Assembly: GCA_047495785.1 (NCBI GenBank)
Contig: JBLDXI010000012.1
Span: 1-64,000 of the forward strand
Reading direction: 5' to 3'
DNA length: 64,000 bases
From: Lepidodermella squamata
Taxonomy: Eukaryota > Gastrotricha
Positions within the stretch are counted from its first letter, which is position 1, and each line of letters starts with the position of its first letter. A model generated the notes under the pieces. It saw nothing but the letters and a program-made list of their open reading frames with translations, was not told the origin of the DNA and did not search any database. This document shows positions 8,191 through 19,120 of this stretch, piece by piece. A program made the position numbers and the translations under genes.

Positions 8191-8406
8191 ATGTTTAGTC
8201 GTGAACGCTTATATCAAGCACTGCTAAGCATTGACCATCTGCAACGAGCAATGACAGCAGCTATAAACGAAATGTTGAACACACAATTGGAGGTTGAACA
8301 ATTGATCAATGATGCATCACGATTTATGATAGCAACTCGAGCAAGAGATCAGGCATGCAGCCTAGATTGTGGTGATTGGAATTGTAATTACTGTTACAAA
8401 GATTGA
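8191..8406 (+). CDS. Small Cys-rich helical protein, possible element cargo
   Basis: A 71-aa frame with ATG at 8191, on the strand opposite the virus-like genes. The N-terminal two thirds look helical (LYQALLSIDHLQRAMTAAI, LEVEQLINDASRFM). The end is Cys-rich (CSLDCGDWNCNYCYKD), suggesting a small metal site or disulfide knot. No signal peptide and no family were recognised. It lies just outside the main array and could be an accessory gene of the element or a host gene fragment. Its short length means a chance frame cannot be ruled out. Confidence 0.4.
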   Translation: MFSRERLYQALLSIDHLQRAMTAAINEMLNTQLEVEQLINDASRFMIATRARDQACSLDCGDWNCNYCYKD

Positions 8407-8570
8407 AAAATTAAAAATAAATTATCATGTGTGCATTTTTTATATTACAAATTAATTCCCAGAAAGAATGCAAAAGCATGACTCATAATAGTTTTAGAAA
8501 AAAAGTATGCCCGCTGTATATTTTATCATAAACATTGCGTACATTTATGGGGCAACGGATAAAACGCACT

Positions 8571-8757
8571 TATATATTTATGTGAAACGGTTATAGTAAA
8601 AATGACCGTAGTGCTATTACTGATACAACGCTCGTATATTTATGCCAAATGGCTATAGTAAAAATCGCCGTACTGCCATTACTGATCCCAAATTGCGTAT
8701 ATTTATACCAAACGGCTATAGTAAAAATCGCCGTACTGCCATTACTGATCCAAAGTT
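8571..8757. repeat. 63-bp tandem repeat, about three units
   Basis: Units start near 8571, 8634 and 8697, each with ATATTTAT, then an ACGG/TGGCTATAGTAAAAAT core, then CCGTACTGCCATTACTGATC. The last two copies differ by only a few bases; the first is more diverged, and a decayed fourth unit may lie near 8535. The period is a multiple of three, so a plus-strand frame (8642..9067) reads through with 21-residue repeats into an AAT-rich stretch (8860-8925). I treat that frame as a by-product. Confidence 0.85.
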
Positions 8758-10014
8758 CCCATCCTTACTACTCAGTGCGAGTAGCGAGTCGTCGGTTAAA
8801 CACGCAGGTGACGATTGTAATCTTAAATTTAGGCGAACAAAAAATCAATCGAAAAACAGTAATAATAATAATAATCAAAACAATAATAATAATTATATTT
8901 TAAATTTGAATAATAATTCGCAATCTCCCTTAAAGAGGCCTTTAGTTGAAACCACCGGCGTCGATGGTGATTGTTTGCCGACTACAGCAGCCAAGCTGAC
9001 AACAACGCCAACGTCCAATAATGCGGCGATGCTTGTCATCTTATGTGAGCTTGAATCGTGCATATGAAATGCGGAAAAAATAGGATGAACTCTCACGTCG
9101 CCACAATATGTATAATAATGATATTAAAAAATGTTGCTAAAATTATTCTAGAATATTCTGAATTTATTCTGTTGTCTCAAGAAAGGCTGCTTTCAACTGG
9201 TGAATTTTAACTGTATCATCTATGTCGCTGGTGACGGACTTGTTATTTTTCTCATTTTTTCTTCGATTTTTTATTCACCTGGTGGTCGCTGTATTCTTAT
9301 ATATTTGAAATACCTGAAGAGTGAAACAGCGCGCTATATGCAGATGAAGGATGATGACACCGATCAATAAAAAAATAAGAAAAAAATTATAATGACTAAA
9401 ATTTGCTCACTCACTTTTGCTTTTGTCATTTTTATGATGATTATTATTGAATAATTTGTCAACAGCGCGTAAAATATTATCTATCATTATTGAATGATAT
9501 ATATGTGTATTTTTTCTATAATTTCTTCATCGCCGCCGTGTAATTTTCGCGGATATCAAAATGAGTATAACTTGTCGCAACTTGGGGAGAAATATTTTTG
9601 TGAGAAATATGTATTGTATTATTGCGATTATTTTAATTCTATTCTTCTACATCTGATATTTCACGGCGTGTGTTTACAATAATATTATATGAGCGCAAAT
9701 AATAATGAAGAAATGAGCGTACGAAAATAAAATGCCAAAAAACGAGTGACGAAGCTGCAAAGATACGACGAAGTTCATTTTGCCGGCTTATGTAAATCTA
9801 ATTTTTATGACGCAGATATCGTTGCATTTGTATTCATCGTACCTGTTGCTGATCAATTTAGCAGCCAGTTCGTTGATTTTAGCTGATCTATATACAACAT
9901 CAAATTTAGGCGTCATATCAATCAGATTACAGGACTTCGAAAACGAAAGCTGGAAAATATTTTCGAGCCCACTCGATTTCATTTTTCTCGAAAATTAGAA
10001 TTTAGGTGAAAAAA
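8758..10014. other. AT-rich intergenic stretch
   Basis: Contains a simple AAT/ATA-rich tract around 8858-8925 and otherwise AT-rich unique sequence with short shadow frames. I see no gene. The last 200 bases precede the GPCR start and should include its promoter, but no clear TATA box stands out. Confidence 0.5.
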
Positions 10015-13000
10015 ATGCACGAAGACGTTCTCAATATAACCGCTCAATTATTCATATTTTGGCGATCTTTCGCCGACCAAGTCGAGCGTGACATGCCTGG
10101 CTCGAACAAGCCGGCCGATAATTTTTCAAGTTACTACTACGGCTACGACGATGATTACCAAACAGAGGCTGCCTCAGATGCTATGAATAAACTACTGGCA
10201 GTTAATTCAACGTACCAGCTTCGAGAAGTTGTGGACGAGCATCTCAGTCGAGCCGAATGGCGGCTGTTAAACGTCGCGCAGCCAGCGGAACTCAACCGGT
10301 ATTTAACCGGGGAGTTGGCCGCAATTTCGAAGCTCGCTCGGCGGACGAATCGCGTTACTGACGATCCGATATCGTCCTACCTCGTGTATCAAATCAGTAT
10401 ATGGATGGAGAGATATCTCTACCCGCCTATGTTGATCATCGGCCTGCTAGGCAACGTTCTCACGTTTGTCATACTGTGTCGGCCTATCATTTCTGCGCAA
10501 GGTTCCAGCGCTGTCTACCTTAAAATGCTATGCGTCCACGATACGGTTAACTTGTTCATCGGCGTCACTCGTAAATGGATGCAGAACGTGTGGCGTTTTG
10601 ACGTTCGCGAAACTTCCAATTTCATGTGCAAAGTTCATAGATTCGCTCACTACACCTGTCTCGATGCTTCTCACTGGGTAAGAAAACGTCCTTAATTTGC
10701 GAAGTTCACAAACTTAATTCAGGGTTCCAGTACAAAATTTCCACTAATTATATGGTTTTTCAAGTTCAGCCTTCCTTACCCATCAGCTTTTTTAACGTTC
10801 CTAACGAATAGATCTCACTAGTACGCGTATTGGTCGCTATCAGCGATCAGCTATATAGTTCTTATAACGAGCTTATATCAGTGATTTTCCCGATATTGGC
10901 AACCTAGGAAGCTAACAAATAGAGTTTTCTGTGGGTAAAAGCTAAAATGAAACGTCTCGGAAGCTGATAATCATAATCGAAAAATCTGGAAAATGTAGTG
11001 CTAGAATGCCCAAATTTAGTGCTGGAACCAGAATTTTTAGGGTGCAAATATTTAGGCCCATTTTCAAGAGCTTGCCCTGTATTCGCAAAATTCACTACAA
11101 ATTTGATCTTCCGCAGATCTTTTTGAAAAGCTGGCTTGTGCTAATTTTTGCTCGAATCTAGTTCCCATTTTCACCGGTGATCATAGATATTTGATCTGGA
11201 GATGTTTTAAATCAAAGACTAGACAGGAACCTGCATGTCCCAAAAAATTAGTACAGGGCCGCGGAACCTCAAATTGAACAATATCATTTTTATTATTTTT
11301 TTTATATTCTATTCAGATTTTAGCTGCCATTACTATTGACCGTGTAATAGCGGTTGTTTTCCCTTTCCACGCTCAAAAGTTCTGCCGAAGACGTGTAAGG
11401 AAATTTGGATAATTTTGAACATTTGACATCTCACTGTAAATTTAAGGTGGCTTTCATAGTCATTGCTTCGATATGGCTCTTTTTCGGTTCATTGAATTCC
11501 TTCGTCCTCGTCGGCGTTGGCCTCGAAGCTGCGAGCTTGTAAGTCCTGTTTTTTCCACTCGAATTATACAAAAAAAATTATATTATTTTTGAAGATCTTC
11601 GCTAGCTCTAAAGACTACTCCAAGTGGTTTCGGCTTGTTACCTGTGACCACGCTAAAATCCCGAGCTTCAACAACGCCGCCTTCTTGGATCCCCGATGAG
11701 CCCGGTGTAACTAGAAGTTCGTCTCTGGTTCGGCGAAGCGTGCCCGTAAATATGACTCAGCCGTCTTTGTTGAACGCGCCCGTTCGTTACCAATGCAAAT
11801 TTATCGACAAAAACGCCGAATATTTCGCCATTAACTTCCACCGCTGGCTTATCGCCGCTTTCTACATCGTCGGACCCTTCGGCATCGTGCTAGCCGGGAA
11901 TATTGTTATAACGAAAAAGCTGTTCGAACGCAAATCTTTTCTCGATCGAATTCATCGAGGCATCGGCCGTATCCGAAGAGGCAGCGGGGTCGAAAATATG
12001 GCGACGCTTCGGACTACAACCAACATGCTTTACATATCATCAGCCGCCTTTCTCGTACTAGGCACGCCGACCTTTGTCCTACTCGTATCTGGACCTTACT
12101 TCGAACCTCAGCTGAACAAAAGCAACGAAGGAAAGGCGTATCTGTTCTTCATTCGAGCTGTCGAAAGTTTCATGACCTACCTCAACCATTCGAGCCATTT
12201 CTTTTTCTACACGATGCTTGGAAAACAGTTTAGGACCGAGTTCAAACAGGTGAAAAAATGACATTTTCCTATTACCGTAACGAGGGCTAACTTTCGAAGC
12301 TTGAAGATCAGCTAAGAAACTTCACTTTTGAAGGGCACGGCGATTCCTGGTTAACCTGGAAATTTAGAGAATTTTCGTTCATTTTTCTGATTTTTGGAAT
12401 GTTGAAGCTTGAACGTTTAGAGACCGTTGAATTAGGAAGCTCATTTCTTAGGCAACAGCGATAGAGTTTCAAGGTTCAGCCTTGAACTTTGATACGAAAA
12501 AAAACTCGAGAAATTCGAAAAAATTGCGAATCCGTTTATTTATTATTTTATTCATTATTTTATATTAATTAGGTATTTATTCATTTTTAATTAATTGTTT
12601 TATTTTAATTTATTCTGGATTAATTTTATTTTTTTTATTTTTTTTAATCAAGATCAACTTGGATATTTTTGCATTTTTTACGCGAAAACTCGTGCCCGAG
12701 AAATACTGGCCAGACTTTGTCAGAACCGACGAACCCTCGCCGGCGATGTCCACCTTAATGGAGGCGCTACCGAGGCCTGGTATTCAAATATGGCGAAAAC
12801 GCGACTTCGACGACATCAGAATTTTCACACCGGAAAGTTCGGCTATTTTTCCACCACCCGCCCCGTCGCTGCTAATTGAATCGGAGAACGAGTTTGAGTC
12901 ACCTTGTGGTCCATTTTTAGAAGCAAGAGTCGAGTCGGAGTACGCCTCGCCTATTACCTTCACAGCGCCGCCGATACGTGACGAAACCTTAGATTCCGGC

Positions 13001-13339
13001 TTATGTTTCCTGTCATCGTCGACCAGTAGCAACTTCAGCGCGCCGAATCACAGCCGATCTGCTGCTTTAGCTAGCATTTTGAAAATAACCAACTACAACC
13101 GCCGCGCTTCTGTTGATTGCGGCACAAATGTTGGCCGTATAATGGCCGTAATTCAGCAGCCGCAGCCGAAGAAAAGCGTGACAATGCACCCGAGTATACG
13201 GGAAAGTACCTCAAGTGACATTTCAATGTTGTACCTAAATGTAAGGTCTGATAGCGGCGAACCTACATCGCCTAGTGCGAAGCGGATTAGATTCAGCGAA
13301 GATACACTGCCTCGACGTCAGACTTACGACAGATACTGA
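10015..13339 (+). CDS. Rhodopsin-type GPCR, peptide-receptor-like, five exons
   Basis: Exons 10015..10677, 11317..11394, 11447..11538, 11595..12249 and 12653..13339 join in frame to 724 aa. The extracellular N-terminus is about 130 residues with sequons such as NIT, NFS and NST. TM1 has GLLGNVLTFVIL and TM2 YLKMLCVHDTVNLF. The Cys of FMCKVHRF should pair with RYQCKF in extracellular loop 2. The TM3 end carries DRV (ITIDRVIAVVFPFHA) in place of DRY. TM5 is WLIAAFYIVGPFGIVLAGN, TM6 SSAAFLVLGTPTF, and TM7 ends NHSSHFFFY then GKQFR, the form seen in invertebrate FMRFamide/myosuppressin-type and related peptide receptors. The last exon encodes a 229-aa Ser/Thr-rich cytoplasmic tail. Loop 2 is unusually long, and exon 4's frame there is the only open choice. 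AATAAA lies just after the stop. The ligand is unknown. Confidence 0.85.
10678..11316 (+). other. GPCR intron 1 with repeat-derived sequence
   Basis: Starts GTAAGA and ends TTCAG. At 639 nt it is far longer than the 52- and 56-nt introns that follow in the same gene. The part around 10780-10895 (CAGCGATCAG, ATCAGTGATTTTCCCGATAT) resembles sequence at 20140-20250, so the intron was probably enlarged by a dispersed repeat. Confidence 0.6.
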
Positions 13340-14262
13340 TAGTAATAATAATAATAAAATCGAATATATCAATTTTTCATTTTACAAAAATAAATATATT
13401 ATTCTGATTTTTCTATTCACTCCTAGGAGTGTTATATTATTGAATTATTCTCGGCACATCGGCAATCGACTCTTGAGACACGAGGCCCTCAAAAAGTAGG
13501 ACTGTCGCAATTTTAGCCCAAACAATTTTTCACACTTTTTGAAGCCCTGATTTAAGCCAGATTGAAACCAGCGATATGTATAAATTTATATGATGCTTTT
13601 CACTTTTCGCGATTGCAGTCGTTTTAATTGTTTCCGCTTTTGACAGTTGAAATCGGGAAAACTCGAATTCCGAACCTTTTTGGTAACGTTTTGCCTTTTT
13701 GCCTGGGTTTTTTGAAATTGTGATTTTAAACTTGGCTTTTCTGAAAAAATTATTAACAATTGGAGTTTTAGGGGATTTTTTATTTTTAAGTAATTTTCCT
13801 ATATTTCAGCCCTATTTCAGCTCTCTTGAAACTTGAAGCTCCAAATTGACGGAAATCAAGGCTTTTAACAGCTTTTGAACCTTCTCAGTGATGGTACCAC
13901 CTCCCCTATGCCACGGCTGGAAAGAAATCCATCCGCATTAGACGTCCGGTTTCGAGAGTTCGGTTGAGACGACTCCGGTTTGGGCGAATTTCACTGTAAT
14001 ACCTTAAACGTCGATTTTAACAATGTGACTTCCGCCATGACGCAAGCCTACGCATTCAACTAATCGAATGTCTGATGATGGCCATCAATTTATTAGGAAA
14101 TGATAACGCCAAATGGACAACTACGCCTTTGCAAAAAAAATTATGAGGTGCACACGATTTTTGCTGTACTCTTAATTATGCTAAATTGTTGCTATCCAAT
14201 TCGTTGCAGACGTCCGCCTCATCTACTTAATTAAGTGACCGAATTTTCCAGATAGCGCGCTA
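13340..14262. other. Intergenic, no gene seen
   Basis: AATAATAATAATAAAATC follows the GPCR stop and supplies its polyadenylation signal. The remainder is unique AT-rich DNA with no supported frame. Confidence 0.5.
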
Positions 14263-14271
14263 CTTAAAAGG
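14263..14271 (+). promoter_or_regulatory. TATA-like box of the 14330 gene
   Basis: CTTAAAAGG lies 59 nt upstream of the ATG, a spacing that would place the transcript start about 30 nt before the start codon. Confidence 0.5.
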
Positions 14272-14329
14272 TGCTTCTAAGGCTACAATTTTTGCCTTTG
14301 AATTTACTAGTTTTTCTTAAAAAAAAATA

Positions 14330-14644
14330 ATGATAGCTAAACGTTGCTCCGCTCTCAATATCGTCGCCTCGGCTTTGCTATTGGTCACCCTGGTGAATTT
14401 TTCGATTTGCGACGAATTTACCAACCAGTGGATCGATGACAGCCAGACGGTTTACAACCTGGCTAATCTTAAGCGACCACTCACGAATGACGAGGCTAAA
14501 TTTCTGAGCCAATTCGATGAAACGACGCTGAATAAGATGTACCTGCTCGGCCAGTATGGACTTATTTTACCCGGTTTTCTGAGCGGCCGCTCTCAACACT
14601 TCGATTCTTTCTATCAGAAGCGATCTTTCCCTGGAAGGAAATAA
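14330..14644 (+). CDS. Small secreted protein, no family recognised
   Basis: 104 aa with a clear signal peptide (ALLLVTLVNFSIC, cleavage near residue 28) and a mature chain of about 77 residues. The mature part has acidic and aliphatic stretches (DEFTNQWIDDSQ, LSQFDETTLNKMYLLGQYG). It ends in a basic region (YQKRSFPGRK) with a possible dibasic processing site. It has no cysteines after the signal peptide, so it is not a disulfide-rich toxin type. AATAAA lies at about 14719. It is single-exon, with a TATA-like box upstream, like the secreted-peptide genes further right, but it lacks their N-terminal motif. It could be a precursor of short peptides. Confidence 0.75.
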   Translation: MIAKRCSALNIVASALLLVTLVNFSICDEFTNQWIDDSQTVYNLANLKRPLTNDEAKFLSQFDETTLNKMYLLGQYGLILPGFLSGRSQHFDSFYQKRSFPGRK

Positions 14645-16021
14645 TTCCCGAACTTATTTTAGGACATATTTTCTATTCTGTATAATATTCCTGGAGAAAA
14701 AACCGAATATTTTCTTAGCAATAAACTAAAAGTTGTAGAATTCGCACAGATCACCGTGATAAAGTTAGCTTATAACTATCTGATTGTTGTACGCTCTCTT
14801 GAGCTGAGCCAAGCTCTTGAGTAGGGGTGTTAAACTCATCCATGTGCGCATTGACGCGCGCGTTATTGTTCGAATGATGCGCGCGCGCACTCAGTGCGAT
14901 TTTATTGTTGTCACTCAGCGTCCCGGTGTGATGAGCGTGCGCGCGCGTTCGTCCGGTTAAAACTGCGGACGCGGAACCGTGTTGTCAGGTGATGTCCACT
15001 CTTCACGATGACACTGATTCTCATATTGATTATTGTTACACAGCTATGCTTCATTGACCAGCCAACAACGTGGACAATGTTTTTTCATCGAAAAGCCATC
15101 CACCTTAATTAAAAGGCAATAAATCGGTGATATAACTGATGGCAATCGCCAGCCGTGTGCGTTGCAAGAAAGTGCGTTGTTAATTACAAGCGCGGCGCGT
15201 GTAACCGGCGGTGCGTACCTGGGCAAAGGGCGCGACCGAGACGGTGCGCGCAGGTGGCGGGGGGAGGTGAGCGTTTCTTGCGCGGTGTGCCGCTCCGCCT
15301 TATGTTTTTGACAGCGCCGCGCACTTTACGCCGCCGACCACCAGCAGGAACACGCGACAACTCGCACGCACCTGTTAATTTCAGGTCACCGTGGAAGCGT
15401 GATATGGAACCTGTTATTTTATGCACTTGAATGAGCTGATTGGGAAACAAATTGGCTCGAGCGCTGAGAAAAACGAATTAATAAGAAATCATGAAATAAA
15501 GAAACATAAATATATTTCGCAAGAGAAACAGAAACAAATATCAACCGGAAGCTGATACGATTTTAAAGAGTGACTACACTTTTCGACTGATTAAATGATC
15601 TCTATGAAATGACACTTTACTGTTCGACCGGCAATTACATTTTGGGATGAAACAGGTTTTTCCGGCTGTGACTCAGATGAATAACGGCAGCTACATTTCG
15701 AGACTGAATCACATTCACAGCTGGTGAAAATGCATACAATTTGATTGACGTTATGGTCTTGTTACTTATTTTACTTCAGCAGTAACGTTAACCCGAATAC
15801 TTGGGCGATAACGTTGGAGGACATTGATATCTTTCGTAATAAGGTGGATTATTTTTTCATATTCAGCTAAATAGTTTACCCGGACGAAATCTTTAGTTTG
15901 TCATTCGTTGACTCGCCAGAGATAAGCGATAATCTTACAAGGTGTTAATCAGGTCGCGAAAATGTCTAACTGTGCGCGGGGGTGGAGCTTAGCAGCTGCG
16001 AGGCCTCGCGCACACACGCTC
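14645..16021. other. CpG/GC-rich intergenic block
   Basis: The stretches 14840-14960 and 15160-15360 are rich in CG and GCGCGC runs, unlike the AT-rich surroundings, and resemble the promoter region near 16.0 kb. Open frames at 15155-15430 and 15184-15450 overlap on opposite strands, lack a start context and look like products of high GC. I see no gene. Confidence 0.5.
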
Positions 16022-16092
16022 ATTGGCCAGGCCACGGCGTGCGCACGCTCCAGCCAATCAGAGCGCGCGACCGTGGTTGCGCACTATATAAG
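16022..16092 (+). promoter_or_regulatory. CCAAT/TATA promoter of the NPTP-repeat gene
   Basis: An inverted CCAAT box (ATTGG, 16022-16026), a direct CCAAT box (16054-16058) and a strong TATATAAG (16085-16092) are arranged as in metazoan class II promoters of strongly expressed genes. The predicted start near 16115 leaves a leader of about 75 nt before the ATG at 16190. GCGC repeats flank the TATA box. Confidence 0.8.
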
Positions 16093-16189
16093 CGCGCGCA
16101 CAACGCCTCGTTAGGCATCACTCGCTAACTCTCATTTACATTCGCATTTGATTTTCATTATAACGATTGTTAACTTCATCATCATCGAC

Positions 16190-16756
16190 ATGGCTGCTTT
16201 CCGTCCTCGTAACCCGACTCCGACCCGTGCTATGTTCGCCTACGACAACGACGACGTTCTCAACGCCTCGTTCGTTTCCGATGATCGGTCTTTCGACAAC
16301 GAGCCTGCGTACCTCGACGACGACGACTGCGATCTTGCCATTTTCATGGCACCGGTCGTCGTCGTTGAGCCGCTGGCTGTTAACCGCTCGAGCCGTCGTA
16401 GCCGTTTCGATGCTTCGAAGCGCAGCCGCGATTTCACCCCATCTTGGGCACCGGCTCGTCCTCGCAACCCGACTCCGACTCGTGCTTCGGCCATTTCGCC
16501 TGTCAAGTCGATCGAACGTCCGTGCAACCCGACACCGGTTCACGCTGTTCGTTGCAACGTCGCGAAGAAGCAGCCGTCTATCGCTGTCAAGTCGATCTCT
16601 GTTACCAGCAAACCGGCTTGCTACTCGCGAAATTCTTCGTCCGGCGTTTCTTCCGGCTCATCCTCACCGATCGAACGATCACCAGTCGCGACTTGTTCGT
16701 CTTCGTCTCGCGCTTTCGACCGACCGTTCGCTTCTCGCCGCCTTCTGCTGGCGTGA
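16190..16756 (+). CDS. Disordered protein with NPTP repeats, novel
   Basis: 188 aa from the ATG at 16190, the first ATG after the promoter. The decapeptide RPRNPTPTRA occurs twice (residues about 5-14 and 87-96), and a variant RPCNPTPVHA about 20 residues later. In between is an acidic block (LDDDDCDLAIF). The C-terminal third is Ser/Arg-rich with SSPIERSP and RSPVATCSSSSR. The many TP and SP sites could be targets of proline-directed kinases. There is no signal peptide, membrane segment or known domain. Codons are strongly biased to C/G in the third position, unlike neighbours, which with the strong promoter suggests high expression. AATAAA follows at about 16863. Function unknown. Confidence 0.7.
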   Translation: MAAFRPRNPTPTRAMFAYDNDDVLNASFVSDDRSFDNEPAYLDDDDCDLAIFMAPVVVVEPLAVNRSSRRSRFDASKRSRDFTPSWAPARPRNPTPTRASAISPVKSIERPCNPTPVHAVRCNVAKKQPSIAVKSISVTSKPACYSRNSSSGVSSGSSSPIERSPVATCSSSSRAFDRPFASRRLLLA

Positions 16757-16869
16757 TATTTTGTAAATATTCGAATTTATTTGCGATTTATTGTATATTA
16801 TTGTTCTGTAAATATTTCACTTGTTCAATGTTTTATTGAAAATTTATTGAATAGAAAGAAAGAATAAAC

Positions 16870-18635
16870 ATTCGGAATGATAACTCTTTGTTTTTTGTTG
16901 GTGTATTCACGGTTTTCAGTCGTCGCGGTTCCAGCGTAATAAGTAACCGGCATAATGACGCGCTAATTGCGTCTGTAGACAGGGTCATTTTCGGCGCCAT
17001 TGCGCGCACTAATTGTGCCGCGTCTTATTGAGTAATAGCCGGCCGCATTTCCGCCGCCAAGGCGCCGCTTTCTGTCTGGAGACGTTTGATTTGATTTATA
17101 GCGGCTCTTGATTTTCGATTACGCTACTTTGAGAAATAGTGATGTCATTTTGAATTTATTGCACTCGCTCTGATCCGGCGATCATTGATGCTGTAACCGT
17201 GATATTAGCTCACAATCGCTATCATAAGCCGCCTTTAGCCGGATCATCCGCCCGCTATCAACGATCTGACTGTTCGTCCGAGTAATTATCCGGGATGACG
17301 AGTGGTGTTGGCAGGTGCTTGGTCGCCAGCAATCGCGCTTGATTAGGCTACGATTGGTCGCACACGCAATTCCGGAATTGCGGAGTAATAACCTGCGTTG
17401 GACGTGTGTAGCCGGATAAAGAGTGTCAAATGGGCCGGATTGACCGATTAAAATCGCGTGCGCTGAAGGCCGGAAAATCGTTGAAGAATTTGTCACCATT
17501 TGACGCGTTTCTGCACGAGTATCATAAATAATACTCGTGACAGGGCTTCGGATTAATACCGTTAAATCTTAATTTTTGATAGATTCACTTTGCAACTGCA
17601 ACAGGAAATGTCGGATTTAAAACCGAGAGCCACGTTTTTATTAGCTTTCAATCAACACTCATATCTAAATTTGAAATTTTAATCAAGGGAAAATTCACGA
17701 TGCTTCAATATTGCGGACGGGGTTGAACTTGGAAAATGAATTTTTCTTCAACAGCTTTTTACTAATACAGGATATGTTACTCAGCTGAGCAAGGGCGGTC
17801 GCCTGCCTCACTCGCGCGCGCGAGAGGAGGAAACAACAGCACGTTTGAACAATTTTTTCAATTTTTGAAAAAAAATTGAACAAAAAAATGCGCGCGTTCA
17901 TAGTCACGTGAGCTGAACTATGCGGGCGCCCTGCTGCGACACTCAGCCTTTGTCCAACGATAGTGCGCGATGAGTAGAGGTAGAAGAAAAGCCTTGTGGT
18001 TCTTCTTTCAAATGATACTGAAACTTGAAAATTAACCAGTCAGCGAAGACCAGTCAGCCGCATACATTTCTCAATTGATATCCACGGGTGGGAAGAAGCG
18101 CTAATGAAAGAGCGCATAAAATTTAGTCATGTGCGTGTTTTTTTGTCAATTTCAGCGATATTTGACATTATCGAGAGTCAAAGATTACCAAATCGAGATA
18201 TTAATCGTCTTTTAAATTACAATTGAATACTTCATTTACCTAGAAAAAACACAGCCGTATAAACACGGTTTTTCCCCCCCAAAATACCCTTAGTCACAAG
18301 AAAATACCACGTTACAGTATTCATTGAAAAATCGCCAAGTTTAAAAATACTTTTTATTTGATACTGGTAGAGAGCTGGCGCTACCAGCTACTTGTTGAGC
18401 GCAAGACAGAAAAAGGCGTCCAAGTACCAAATTGAGCCACCGATCAAGCAACTGCAAAATGTAATGTTTACGGTAATAAAGATAAAAAAATATTTTGCAA
18501 AGCGCATTTTTATTGAAGTTACAATAATGATACCGGCTCATTGCTTCGATTTTATCGCAGCTAATTTAGCGAAATTATTTTCAAAATATCACATTAAAAC
18601 GTAATTCTTATTTAATCGAATCTCGCTATATTTTT
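16870..18635. other. Intergenic, no supported gene
   Basis: Contains short GC-rich islands (16980-17080, 17810-17840) and a 105-codon minus frame at 17182-17499 with no recognisable composition, start context or family. I see nothing that supports a gene. Confidence 0.45.
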
Positions 18636-19034
18636 TCATTTATTTTTGTTCGAAACACCTCGGGCAAGTAATCGGTAATTTTCTTGATGAGTAACGGTAA
18701 TATTGAACCGTGGCTGGGTCCTTCGAACACCACTGGCCGTCGCAGATGAATGCGTGCGTCGAAAATGCTTCACCGTTTCCAACAATTTCTGCAGAGATAA
18801 TTCAGGTTTCGGCGTTGTAGTCGGTAGTCGGGCGAATAATTTTGAAGACCTAGCATTAGGCTCAGCTCGAAGTGCCACATTAAGCGGCTCTTCAATGTCA
18901 TCATCGGTTAGATTCAGCGATTCGCTGCTATCAGACGGCATCGCTGCGTCGTTGATATCAGCTAAAATCATGTAGCTTGAACTTGATCGGATAGCGGCGA
19001 GACAACATATTGCTAATAAAAATGGAGTCCTCAT
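18636..19034 (-). CDS. Secreted peptide, LxDIND family (PRFNI subgroup)
   Basis: 132 aa from the ATG at 19034. The frame is open further upstream, but the TATA box at 19117-19111 puts the transcript start just before this ATG. A signal peptide (MRTPFLLAICCLAAIRSSSS) is followed at once by YMILADINDAAMP, the shared mature N-terminal motif of this cluster. An acidic Ser-rich segment (LNLTDDDIEEPLN) leads to a basic C-terminal half ending in PRFNITVTHQENYRLLARG. That block is shared with the gene at 20484-20894, so the two are paralogues. There are no cysteines in the mature part. The AATAAA signal overlaps the stop region. Function unknown; probably extracellular. Confidence 0.85.
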   Translation of the reverse strand: MRTPFLLAICCLAAIRSSSSYMILADINDAAMPSDSSESLNLTDDDIEEPLNVALRAEPNARSSKLFARLPTTTPKPELSLQKLLETVKHFRRTHSSATASGVRRTQPRFNITVTHQENYRLLARGVSNKNK

Positions 19035-19110
19035 TATAGCAAAGCTGGGAAAAACCGAAATTGAACTTGTGACCCAAAAATCCTGGAAAATTCGAACTTC
19101 ACAGGTGGAG

Positions 19111-19117
19111 TTATATA
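19111..19117 (-). promoter_or_regulatory. TATA box of the 18636-19034 gene
   Basis: TATATAA on the minus strand, 77 nt upstream of the ATG. Confidence 0.65.
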
Positions 19118-19120
19118 TTC

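Noticed and set aside
7817-8757. CRISPR-like array
   Set aside because: The repeats are two 130-bp and three 63-bp tandem units without short conserved repeats and unique spacers, in an animal genome.
8642-9067. Plus frame with 21-residue repeats, Asn-rich tract and a GVDGDCL stretch reminiscent of an OTU-protease start
   Set aside because: The repeats come from a 63-bp non-coding tandem array and an AAT tract; after GDC the OTU pattern is not continued, and no His region follows before the stop.
15155-15450. Overlapping 88-91-codon frames on both strands in the CpG-rich block
   Set aside because: High GC makes long frames by chance; there is no promoter spacing, signal peptide or recognisable domain, and both strands are equally open.
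16136-16543. Minus-strand and other-frame ORFs over the NPTP-repeat gene
   Set aside because: They are shadows of a gene with strong C/G third-position bias; the promoter points to the plus frame from 16190.
17182-17499. 105-codon minus frame
   Set aside because: No signal peptide, domain, promoter or codon pattern like its neighbours.
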